A DNA stretch of 33,136 nt from Myxococcales bacterium (GTDB lineage: Bacteria > Myxococcota_A > Bradymonadia > Bradymonadales > Bradymonadaceae): contig SKQC01000443.1 of the NCBI GenBank assembly GCA_007119175.1, positions 1 to 33,136 on the forward strand, written 5' to 3'. Of this stretch, positions 1 through 7,561 are shown in pieces. Below the pieces are notes generated by a model, which saw nothing but the letters and a program-made list of their open reading frames with translations, did not search any database and had not been told where the DNA came from. How positions within the stretch are numbered: the first letter of the stretch is position 1; the number at the start of each line of letters is the position of its first letter. Position numbers and translations under genes: made by a program.

Positions 1-55
1 GGCCAGGCTGGCCGCGGACCCCATTCTGTGATGCGGCCAGGTGGCCGCGGGCCCC
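1..55. repeat. Two tandem copies of a GC-rich palindromic repeat
   Basis: Positions 1-22 and 35-55 carry the same core, GGCCAGG(C)TGGCCGCGG followed by (A/G)CCCC, with a period of 34 bases. The second copy lacks one central C. The full 26-base form recurs once more on the opposite strand at 1540-1565. The core GCGGCCAG-C-CTGGCCGC is a near-perfect hairpin. It lies just beyond the 3' end of the minus-strand J-domain gene. There is no T-run, so a rho-independent terminator is not indicated. The first copy may continue outside the window. Confidence 0.7.
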
Positions 56-103
56 GGGGATTGAACGCTTACTCGAAGAAATGATTCTTGGCCGGGGTGA
101 ACG

Positions 104-529
104 TCAGTGGCGACCGGTTTCCAGGTAGGATTTAACCGCCTCGTAGGCCACGGACAACTCCTGGGCGAGATGGGTGGCCATCGCTTCCTGCTCGGGATCG
201 TCGGCAAAATTGTCGGGGTGATATTTGCGCATCAGCCGCCGGTACGATTTGCGCACCGTCTTTAGATCCGATCCGTAGGGGACCTCGAGATTGGCGTAGT
301 AGTCGTGGATGGTCTTCGTCTCTCCCGACGAGCGTGGAGGAGGGGTGTGAGTGCCGGCACTACCAGAACCGGCACCAATTTCCTCGAAGCCGTCCGTCTT
401 CGGCGGGGGCTCGTGTGGATCCAGAATTGAGCGAAATCCGCCGCGGTCCTCAAAATCCCGGACGTTGTCCAAAAGGTGGTTGAGGTTTGCGCGCATGCTG
501 CGCAGGAGGCGATCTTTCATATCACTCAT
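104..529 (-). CDS. Small J-domain protein with PspA-like N-terminus
   Basis: The C-terminal 70 residues form a J-domain, which stimulates Hsp70 (DnaK) ATPase activity. The invariant HPD (within KYHPDN) is at about residues 104-106 of the 141-residue form. The N-terminus (KDRLLRSMRANLNHLLD) resembles the amphipathic first helix of PspA-family phage-shock proteins (ANxNxLLxKAEDP). A Pro/Gly/Ser-rich linker joins the two, and there is no Gly/Phe region or zinc domain, so this is a class III J-protein. I chose ATG at 529 because GGA lies 7 bases upstream. A TTG at 604 is also possible: it adds 25 residues and begins 6 bases after the stop of the upstream protease gene. Membrane targeting of Hsp70 is inferred. 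Confidence 0.85.
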   Translation of the reverse strand: MSDMKDRLLRSMRANLNHLLDNVRDFEDRGGFRSILDPHEPPPKTDGFEEIGAGSGSAGTHTPPPRSSGETKTIHDYYANLEVPYGSDLKTVRKSYRRLMRKYHPDNFADDPEQEAMATHLAQELSVAYEAVKSYLETGRH

Positions 530-610
530 GGTGATTTCCATTAGGGACGAACTGAAAATTTTGTCTGTCGCAGATAACCGGATGCCCCTGGGGTGTTCGG
601 TCAAAAGCTC

Positions 611-1471
611 TTATTTAGACTTCGTGCTGGCGTTATCCTGCCGCCAGAACATCCAGAACGCCCCGGCGATGACCAGGATTCCCATTAAGCCCCACGAGAT
701 GGCCCAGAACTCGGCGGGCAGATTGGTATGCTCCGCCATGGTCTGTGCGTCGTTGTGGGAATGGCCGGAATTGGTCAAATGCAGCAGGGTCTGAACGCTG
801 TGTAGCCCATCCAGCGAGATCTGAACGCCCAAAAACAGAACAGTCAAATGCTGGACGACGCGGCTGGCAGTAGCGGCGATGAGCAATAGCCCGCCACCCA
901 TCAGCAATCCGATCGCCCAGGTCAGAAGGCCTCCGATAAACCAGATATAGGCCATTGCTCCCAGCACCAATACCGCGCCGGCCACATTTAATGGCGTATA
1001 AAAACGGGTCTCAGCGAAGCGGAATCGACTGGCCAATAACAGACCGCCGCCCAATGCGAAGAACAAAAAGGCGAGAAGAGAATGACCGAAGCCCCCAAAG
1101 AGCACGGTGGCCAGGATGGTCCCGCTTCCAAGGGCCAGCAGGGTCGGTCGCGCCCAGCGCCGATAGCGACCGGCGTAAAGCAGCGCGGCGCCGGCGAAAA
1201 GCGAGCCCAGATAGCCGGCGGAGGCGACGATGACGTCGCTGCCGCCTCGCCGCATCGCCATTCCGCTGGTATCCAGGTTGACCTCCATTCCCAGGACCTG
1301 ACCGCCGGTAATAAGGGTGGCGACGGCGTGGCCCGTCTCGTGGATGAAGGTGTTGAAAAGGCGAAAGGGGTACACCGCCAGATAGCCAAATGGCACGAAC
1401 ATGCACACCACCACGATTCCCGCCGCGATCAGCAGGAGGGTGCGTGATTTCCAGTGGTCCATTGACGGCAT
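611..1471 (-). CDS. M50B-like integral membrane metalloprotease
   Basis: This 286-residue protein has several hydrophobic segments and the zinc-binding HETGH motif at residues 44-48, directly after the first membrane helix. A later stretch (NDAQTMAEHTNLP, around residue 241) matches the Asp-containing motif that supplies the third zinc ligand in M50B-like peptidases, so catalytic residues appear intact. Members of this group are predicted intramembrane proteases; the substrate cannot be read here. The ATG at 1471 has AAGG about 9 bases upstream. The gene lies directly upstream of the J-domain gene (6 bases to its TTG, 81 to its ATG), so the two are probably cotranscribed and may act together in membrane protein quality control. 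Confidence 0.85.
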   Translation of the reverse strand: MPSMDHWKSRTLLLIAAGIVVVCMFVPFGYLAVYPFRLFNTFIHETGHAVATLITGGQVLGMEVNLDTSGMAMRRGGSDVIVASAGYLGSLFAGAALLYAGRYRRWARPTLLALGSGTILATVLFGGFGHSLLAFLFFALGGGLLLASRFRFAETRFYTPLNVAGAVLVLGAMAYIWFIGGLLTWAIGLLMGGGLLLIAATASRVVQHLTVLFLGVQISLDGLHSVQTLLHLTNSGHSHNDAQTMAEHTNLPAEFWAISWGLMGILVIAGAFWMFWRQDNASTKSK

Positions 1472-1843
1472 GGAGTCGACCTTTTTAAGCGAGACTTACG
1501 AGGATGAGTCAGTGTCGAAAAAGTACAAAACCAGCGTTTGGGGCCCGCGGCCAGCCTGGCCGCATTTCGGGCTGCTAGCAGCCTAGCGACGGCCCTTCAA
1601 ACATACAACCGGGAGCGGCGATGGCCAGCCACAGCCGGTGGTGTTGATAACAACGGGCGACCGGTCGGTCATTCCCGTAGAGTTTTGCCCGTTGACTGCA
1701 ATGGCATAAGCTGCGGCGGCAGACTGTTCGAATAATCAACGGGCGCCGCCGGCGAGATTGTCGCGCGCGGAGCACAACGGTAGAATCGCGCTGATCGCTG
1801 TCGCCCCAAGGTGCAAGACACTCTGTTTTTTCGAGGAATACCA
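1472..1843. promoter_or_regulatory. Divergent intergenic region with palindromes
   Basis: This 372-base region separates the minus-strand protease gene from the plus-strand metal ATPase gene and must hold both promoters, although no convincing -35/-10 pair stands out. Contents: the 26-base GC-rich repeat at 1540-1565; a perfect 14-base palindrome GGCTGCTAGCAGCC at 1570-1583; and three copies of CAACGGGC, direct at 1651-1658 and 1737-1744 and inverted at 1687-1694. The last set is a candidate operator array for the ATPase gene. Several short reading frames here have no supporting signals. Confidence 0.45.
1540..1565 (+). repeat. Third copy of the GC-rich palindromic repeat
   Basis: The reverse complement of 1540-1565 matches 31-55 except for one extra central C. 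Its core GCGGCCAG-C-CTGGCCGC is a perfect 8+8 hairpin. Relative to the copies at 1-55 it is inverted, so the protease/J-protein gene pair is flanked by inverted copies. Confidence 0.75.
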
Positions 1844-4204
1844 GTGACATCGGACTCGACCAACCACGAAAATTGTTGTGCCTCCGGGCATGACCATGAG
1901 CATGACCATGCTCACGGCGACGCCGAATCCGGTCGAGCCGATCGAAAGGGGGCTGGCGAGGACGCCGATATCGACGCCGGTCGGCATCGGCGAACGGTAT
2001 TCGACGTCAACGGATTGTGTTGTCAGAGCGAAGTGAGTCTGATCGAAGACGCCTTGCAGCGCGTCGACGGGGTCGATGAATACGCCATCAATATCGCCGC
2101 CGGAACGCTGGCCCTGTACCACGACGGAGCGCCACAGCGAGACGACGAGGTCGTAGAGCGCCTCAATAAAGTGGGGCTCAAGGCCACGGCTCGTCAGTCC
2201 GTGGGGCGAAAATCTGCCCCCGATGACGGTCCGTTTTCGGTCCATTTCTGGGTGATCATCGCCGGAATCATCTTATCCGCTATCGCCGCCTTTGTGCGCT
2301 ACGGCCTGGGGCTCGAGGTTGCCTCTTCGGCGATCTTTGCGTCGGCCATTGTCGTCGGCGGATTCTTCGTCTTTCGCCAGGCGTTTGCCGGGGTGCGTCG
2401 CCGCCAATTTAATATCCCGATTCTCGTCACTATTGCCGTCATCGGCGCCGGCATCATCGGCGAGTGGTTCGAGGCGGCGACGGTGATCATTTTATTTGCC
2501 TTTGCGGAGTGGCTGGAGTCGCGCAGCATGGCCCGGGCCCGCCGCGAGATCGGCACCCTGATGCGGCTCGCCCCGCAGGTGGCCTCGAAGCTCGACGCCG
2601 ACGGCGAAGTTCGGGAGGTGGCCGTCGACGATATCGAGGTCGGCGATCGATTGCGCGTTCGTCCCGGCGGCAAAATCCCGGTGGACGCCGTGATTGTCGA
2701 GGGGCGCACCGAGGTCGACGAGTCGACGATTACCGGCGAATCGGTGCCCGTAGTCAAATCGGTCGGCAAAGAGGTCTTCTCGGGGACGGTCAACGGCTCC
2801 GGGGTGATCACTTTGCGGGCCACACAGCCGGCCTCGCGCAGCACGCTGGCCCACATTATCGACGCCATCGAGGAGGCCCGGGAAAATCAGTCGCCCACCG
2901 AGCAATTTATCGATCGATTCGCCCGGGTCTATACCCCGGCGGTCGTCGGGGCGGCCGCTCTGGTGGCCGTGGTGCCGCCGCTGGCCTTCGGTGCGCTGTG
3001 GCTGGATTGGTTTTATCGAGCTCTGGTCTTTTTAGTCATCGCCTGTCCCTGCGCGCTCGTGATCTCCACACCGATCGCCAACGTCGCCGGCCTGGCTCGG
3101 GCGGCCCGCGAGGGCGTATTGGTAAAGGGCGGAAAATTTCTGGAACTGCTGGGTAGATTGAAGGCTGTAGCCTTTGATAAAACGGGCACATTGACCGGCG
3201 GTCACCCCGAGGTCGAAGAGGTCTATGCCGTACCGGGAAGCGACAAAGACGATGTGTTATTGACGGCGGCCCGGGCGGAAGCAGACAGCGAACACCACGT
3301 GGGCCGGGCGATCGTCAACGCCGCTCGCCACAAGTGGGCGCCGGAGCAATTTGTCGACAGGGCACATAAGGTCAACGCCACGATCGGTCGCGGCATCGAG
3401 GCCATCATCGAATGCGAGGGATTGGGAGACGATTTGGCGGCGTCGGCCACCGTCCGGGTGGGAAACCTGGACTGGCTTCGTGAGTGCGGCGTCGAATTTG
3501 CGGAGGATTTCCAGGCCCGCCAGACCGAATTGGAGACGGGAGGCCGCACGGTCATCGGCGTCGCCCGCGACGACCGACCACTGGGATTGATCGCGCTGCG
3601 CGATGCACTTCGCCCTCAGGCCCGTCAGGCTCTGGTCGACCTGCGCGAATTGGGCGTCACGGCCGCCTATCTCGTCACCGGCGACAACGACAGCACGGCC
3701 CGCACCGTGGGCGCCGAGCTGGGATTACCGGAGGAGGCGATCTGGTCTCGTTTATTGCCCGCCGAGAAGGTGGAGCGCATTGAGGCACTTCGCCAGGAGC
3801 ACGAGGCGATCGCCATGGTCGGCGACGGGGTCAATGACGCTCCCGCCCTCGCCGCGGCCACCGTGGGCATCGCCATGGGCGCCGCCGGCACGGACGTGGC
3901 CCTGGAGTCGGCCGATGTGGCACTGATGGGCGATGATTTGCAGCGATTATCCGGCGTCGTCGATATCGGTCGCCGCACCACGCGGGTCATCTATCAAAAT
4001 ATCGCCATTGCTCTGGGACTAAAGGCGATCTTTTTGGTGCTGGCCGTGATGGGGATCGCCACCTTGTGGATGGCCATCGTCGCCGATATGGGCGCCTCAT
4101 TGATCGTGATTTTTAACGCCATCCGGCTGTTGCGCCACGACGGCGAAAGCCGCCAGGAGGTGATCCGGGGCCGCGGCAGAAGTCCGCAGATCGCCGGGGC
4201 CTGA
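1844..4204 (+). CDS. P1B-type heavy-metal exporting ATPase (Zn/Cd class)
   Basis: The 786-residue protein exports a soft divalent cation from the cytoplasm using ATP. In order: a His-rich N-terminus (HDHEHDHAH), a metal-binding domain with a CCQSE variant of the DCxxE motif (about residues 59-63), the actuator TGES (297-300), the intramembrane CPC (401-403), the phosphorylation site DKTGT (Asp 445), GDGVNDAP in the hinge, and in the last helices N-x7-K with DMG. The last pattern is the P1B-2 signature for Zn, Cd or Pb. GTG at 1844 is chosen because GAGGA lies 6 bases upstream; a GTG at 1811 is in frame but lacks a ribosome site. The usual His-Pro of the nucleotide-binding domain reads SEHHVGRAIV here, so the Pro is replaced. 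Confidence 0.95.
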   Translation: MTSDSTNHENCCASGHDHEHDHAHGDAESGRADRKGAGEDADIDAGRHRRTVFDVNGLCCQSEVSLIEDALQRVDGVDEYAINIAAGTLALYHDGAPQRDDEVVERLNKVGLKATARQSVGRKSAPDDGPFSVHFWVIIAGIILSAIAAFVRYGLGLEVASSAIFASAIVVGGFFVFRQAFAGVRRRQFNIPILVTIAVIGAGIIGEWFEAATVIILFAFAEWLESRSMARARREIGTLMRLAPQVASKLDADGEVREVAVDDIEVGDRLRVRPGGKIPVDAVIVEGRTEVDESTITGESVPVVKSVGKEVFSGTVNGSGVITLRATQPASRSTLAHIIDAIEEARENQSPTEQFIDRFARVYTPAVVGAAALVAVVPPLAFGALWLDWFYRALVFLVIACPCALVISTPIANVAGLARAAREGVLVKGGKFLELLGRLKAVAFDKTGTLTGGHPEVEEVYAVPGSDKDDVLLTAARAEADSEHHVGRAIVNAARHKWAPEQFVDRAHKVNATIGRGIEAIIECEGLGDDLAASATVRVGNLDWLRECGVEFAEDFQARQTELETGGRTVIGVARDDRPLGLIALRDALRPQARQALVDLRELGVTAAYLVTGDNDSTARTVGAELGLPEEAIWSRLLPAEKVERIEALRQEHEAIAMVGDGVNDAPALAAATVGIAMGAAGTDVALESADVALMGDDLQRLSGVVDIGRRTTRVIYQNIAIALGLKAIFLVLAVMGIATLWMAIVADMGASLIVIFNAIRLLRHDGESRQEVIRGRGRSPQIAGA

Positions 4205-5206
4205 TCAGATCTTGATTTTCAGCGCTTTTGGCCGCAGCGTCCACACCGCCGGGAGTCGGCCGGGCTGTTCGCCGTCGGCGTCGATGAGCACCTCGTCTGA
4301 GCTATCCACGGGGCGCACGGCGACACGGCGTGCCCGATAGCGCGAGACCTTCGGGGAGCCGACGTGTTTTCCGCCGTAGATGGCGGGAAAGATCTTGAGC
4401 TGCTCGCTCTTCGTCAGATTCCCCATCGTCACCACCTGAAAAGCTCCGTTGTCCACCTCGGCGCCGGGGGCGATCCACATTCCACCGCCGAAGTACTGAC
4501 CGTTGGCGACGATGATGTCCAGCAGGTGGTCGCGGATCTCTGTGGTGTCGTCGAGGCGAGCCTCCACTTCTACGTTTCGCCACTGCAAAAAGGCGCGGAC
4601 CGTGGCCAATATAAACGTCATCGTTCCGCCCAGCCCCTTCCAGGTGGAGTTGGCCAGGCGATCGACGAGGCCGCTCATGCCGGCGCAGGAGATATTGATG
4701 AAAAACCGGCTCGCCAGCTCTCCCTGGTGATCGATATAGCCCAACTGACCGATATCGACGGTCCGGGTATGGCCGCCGCGAAGATGTTCCACATTCTCCG
4801 AAATTCCGCCCATCAGCCCCAGAGTACGCCGAAAATCACCGCCTGTGCCCATTGGTAAAATTCCCAATACGGCGTCGGAGTTGATCGGCTTTGGCTTCTT
4901 GTCGGTCGCCGTTATCCAGCCGTTGGACTCCCGTGTAAAATGGGCCTCCGGTTCGGCAGATTCGTAAAACCCGTTGACCACCTCGTTTAGGGTGCCGTCG
5001 CCGCCGACGGAGACGATCATCTCCCAACCAGCGCGCAGGGCCTCGCGGGCCAGCAATGTGGCGTGGCCCGGCCCCTCGGTGAAGGCGAAATCCAATTCTG
5101 GCAAATTCGCCTGCAACAGGCGTTCGATAAGCGGCCATTCCTCGCCGACTGAGCCGGCGCCCGCGGCGGGGTTGGCAATGACGAAGGTGCGATAATTGAC
5201 GGTCAT
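4205..5206 (-). CDS. Diacylglycerol/sphingosine kinase-family lipid kinase
   Basis: The 333-residue protein carries the DAGK catalytic signatures: ANPAAGAG near the N-terminus, GGDGTLNEVVNGF at 68-80, and GTGGDFRR in place of the common GTxNDFAR. Near the C-terminus is IDADGE, as in the YegS/DgkB/BmrU group. These soluble enzymes phosphorylate a lipid hydroxyl such as that of diacylglycerol. About 30 residues rich in charged and polar amino acids separate the GGDGT block from the second block, apparently a lineage-specific insertion. ATG at 5206 follows GGAA by about 7 bases. The gene lies 94 bases after the Fe-S gene of the oxidase operon and may belong to it. Its stop abuts the ATPase stop on the other strand with no base between. 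Confidence 0.88.
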   Translation of the reverse strand: MTVNYRTFVIANPAAGAGSVGEEWPLIERLLQANLPELDFAFTEGPGHATLLAREALRAGWEMIVSVGGDGTLNEVVNGFYESAEPEAHFTRESNGWITATDKKPKPINSDAVLGILPMGTGGDFRRTLGLMGGISENVEHLRGGHTRTVDIGQLGYIDHQGELASRFFINISCAGMSGLVDRLANSTWKGLGGTMTFILATVRAFLQWRNVEVEARLDDTTEIRDHLLDIIVANGQYFGGGMWIAPGAEVDNGAFQVVTMGNLTKSEQLKIFPAIYGGKHVGSPKVSRYRARRVAVRPVDSSDEVLIDADGEQPGRLPAVWTLRPKALKIKI

Positions 5207-5300
5207 CGGCTTCCAGGGGGTTTTGGGTATTCACACAATTGGCACTATCGAAAAATCCACAATCGGTATTTATACAGGGCTTATCAGTCCCTGGTCCGTG

Positions 5301-6440
5301 CTAACTCTCAAAACAATCGTAGGCTCGGCATACCATCTCCAATAATGAGGTCACCACCTCGTGGTCGACGGCCTCGCCCATGGCGTGGCCGCACATCGAG
5401 GAGGTGGTGACCACTTTTTGTGCTTCCTCGTTTCGATCCAATGTCTCCACGACTCGTCGCGCCGCCTCGTCGGAGGCATCGGGCTCCAGCACCCGATAGT
5501 GACAACGGCCACCACAGCAGGGGCTCTCGTCGCCCTGATAGGCCATCTTCTGTGGCGGGCTGACGCAGATATAAGACAAGATGGTGTCCACATCGTCGAG
5601 CCCGTCGAGCTGGCGGGCTACATAACAACTCTGGTGGAGCATCGTATCGTCGACTTGTAATGGCGCTGCCGGCGCCGGCAAATTGCCGAGCTGGTCGGCG
5701 AGGAGGACAAAGAGATGGTCGATCGACGGCTGGGTGTCGTCTTCCGTTAGCGGCCAACTGCTGTCGGGGCGGTTCCAGGCGGCCAGCGCCGGACAATCGG
5801 TCCACACCGCGTCGAGATCGTCTAAGATGGGCCAGTATTCGTCGCGGCAGCTATCGCCGTCTTCGATTCCAGCGCCGCTTAAGGGAAACCCACAACAGGG
5901 AGGGCGGTCGAAATCAGCAGATCGGATAAGCCGAATTTTCTGGCCGGTCATCTGAGACATCAATCGCCCGATGGGACCGATGATCTGCGGTCGATGCTCC
6001 ACCGTCGAGCAGTCGGGCCAATAACCGATGGTGCCCTCGGCATCGAAGGGCGAGGCGTCGAGTTCGACGGGGCCGTCACCGTAGGGGTTACCCGATTTCT
6101 CGAAGCGCTCGTAGAGCTCGACGTAGGGTTCTGGCAAAAACCCCGATTCCACAGCCCACTGCCGGGCCTTCCACAGGGCGCGGGGCACGTCGTTGTCGTG
6201 GGCGCAAAAGCTCTGACAGCGGCGGCAGCCAGTGCAGTGAAAAAAGGCGTCGGCCACGTCGTCGTCGAGGGCCACCGATCCGTCGCGGGCGAATTCGAAA
6301 AGCCGCATCATCCCCCAGGGAGTCACCGTCTCCCGGCCCTCGGCAGCGGCGGCGGGACAGCTAAATCGGCACATTTTCGGGCAGTAGGTGCAATACGCCG
6401 TCATGCGCTTTATATCGGAGCCGATGTCGGGACGTGTCAT
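5301..6440 (-). CDS. GlcF-like Fe-S / cysteine-rich CCG-domain protein
   Basis: The 379-residue protein has two 4Fe-4S motifs, C17-x2-C20-x3-C24-x3-C28 and C69-x2-C72-x2-C75-x3-C79, then two cysteine-rich CCG domains (PPCCGFPLSG and SPCCGGRCHYRV). This is the layout of GlcF, LutA and HdrD-like electron-transfer subunits that pair with FAD oxidases. The open frame extends upstream to 6590, but the extra 50 residues overlap the preceding FAD gene and look like shadow sequence. ATG at 6440 has GAGAA about 6 bases upstream and is 41 bases after that gene's stop. By family analogy it would pass electrons from the flavin partners to a quinone or other carrier at the membrane. Confidence 0.87.
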   Translation of the reverse strand: MTRPDIGSDIKRMTAYCTYCPKMCRFSCPAAAAEGRETVTPWGMMRLFEFARDGSVALDDDVADAFFHCTGCRRCQSFCAHDNDVPRALWKARQWAVESGFLPEPYVELYERFEKSGNPYGDGPVELDASPFDAEGTIGYWPDCSTVEHRPQIIGPIGRLMSQMTGQKIRLIRSADFDRPPCCGFPLSGAGIEDGDSCRDEYWPILDDLDAVWTDCPALAAWNRPDSSWPLTEDDTQPSIDHLFVLLADQLGNLPAPAAPLQVDDTMLHQSCYVARQLDGLDDVDTILSYICVSPPQKMAYQGDESPCCGGRCHYRVLEPDASDEAARRVVETLDRNEEAQKVVTTSSMCGHAMGEAVDHEVVTSLLEMVCRAYDCFES

Positions 6441-6481
6441 AAAAATTCTCGAGACAAAATAAAGAAATGGACGAGTTGCTC

Positions 6482-7561
6482 TCAGTCCTCGAGCTGCGGC
6501 CAGTGCGCCCAGCAGGCGCCGGGTGGCGGGGCCGCTGGTGTTGCCGACTCGTCGAAGCGAGCAAAGATCTCCACGCGGCGCGGCGTCCAACAGGCGATCT
6601 CCAGATCATCGAATCCATTGCCGAATAATTCGACAGGATCTGCATCGAGGGCCGACGGAGCCATCCAGTAGACATGGGTTCGCGCCGCCTCCGGGTGGCT
6701 TCGCCGATCTGGATGTCGGTCCTCCAGCCAGGCCCGGCGGGTGCTCGCCTTGTCGGCATCGCCCGTGTCATCGGGAGCGCCGATATGCTCCGTTATCCAG
6801 CGGATTCGGCTGCGCAATAGTTGACCGGGAGCGGAGAGGATAATTTGCAGCGAGCCACTGTTGTGGCTGTAGTGGACGCAGGACGGCGAAATCTCGGCAA
6901 GAAATAACTCGCCCATAATCTGTGCCGCCTCAGCCAGCGAGCGGTTTCGAAACAGCAACAGACGCTCGGCAACCGGTCGCCACACCACGAAGGTGGCGTC
7001 GACGATGACGCCATCGGCGTCGCCGGCGCCCATAAATCGGTGGCGCAGATCGGGACCGCTCGCCTTTCGCGGTGCCACCAGATAGCGATACTCCCCGTCC
7101 GTCGGGCTGTGAGCGCCGATAGAAACGCAGCCATCGAGCAGTTCGCCGCCGCGCAGCATGGGCGGTCCCGGGCGCCGCCGGGCGAGCATTCCACCCACGG
7201 TGGCCGTCGACGGGTGTAGCCCGTAGCGCTGCGTGGAAAACCCGCGGGCCAGCAATTCGGCCTGCAGCGCTTTCCAGCGCATTCCCGCTTCCACGCAGAC
7301 CAGACCACTCTTTCGATCCAGCTCCACTACGCTGTCGAGCTCGTCGGTGCGGATCGCCGTCCACTTCTCGTCGAGGCTGCTCTCGCCGCGCCGGGCGTGC
7401 TGTCCATCGCCTAAAACGCGCCATAACTGGCCGGCGCTGTGGAGTTCGTCGACAGCGTCGCACAGCTCCTGTGCTGTGTGGGGCATCAATTCGCCGGCGG
7501 GACGTGGCAGGCGCCGCGTATGATAATAGGCCGTCGATCCGACGGCGTTGTCAGACGTCAT
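6482..7561 (-). CDS. FAD-binding PCMH-domain protein, GlcE-like
   Basis: The 359-residue protein resembles the FAD_binding_4 (PCMH) fold: an early GDGQHARRG loop, then VCVEAGMRWKAL and a LHPSTATVGGMLA block typical of GlcE, the short flavoprotein subunit of glycolate oxidase. The flavin loop differs from the common GxGS/T pattern. A large FAD-oxidase C-terminal domain is not evident, which agrees with GlcE-type length. Its ATG overlaps the TGA of the upstream oxidase gene (ATGA, 7558-7561), so translation is probably coupled. It most likely forms a complex with the upstream oxidase and the downstream Fe-S protein. Confidence 0.8.
   Translation of the reverse strand: MTSDNAVGSTAYYHTRRLPRPAGELMPHTAQELCDAVDELHSAGQLWRVLGDGQHARRGESSLDEKWTAIRTDELDSVVELDRKSGLVCVEAGMRWKALQAELLARGFSTQRYGLHPSTATVGGMLARRRPGPPMLRGGELLDGCVSIGAHSPTDGEYRYLVAPRKASGPDLRHRFMGAGDADGVIVDATFVVWRPVAERLLLFRNRSLAEAAQIMGELFLAEISPSCVHYSHNSGSLQIILSAPGQLLRSRIRWITEHIGAPDDTGDADKASTRRAWLEDRHPDRRSHPEAARTHVYWMAPSALDADPVELFGNGFDDLEIACWTPRRVEIFARFDESATPAAPPPGACWAHWPQLED

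Noticed and set aside
1401-1850. Short frames on both strands between the protease and ATPase genes
   Set aside because: None has a ribosome site or protein-like composition; the region carries palindromes and repeats instead.
2464-3156. A 230-codon plus-strand frame inside the metal ATPase gene
   Set aside because: It is an out-of-frame Arg/Gly-rich shadow typical of GC-rich genes. The ATPase frame holds all conserved motifs.
6441-6590. A 50-residue N-terminal extension of the Fe-S protein
   Set aside because: It overlaps the end of the upstream FAD gene, has no family similarity, and the ATG at 6440 has a suitable ribosome site.
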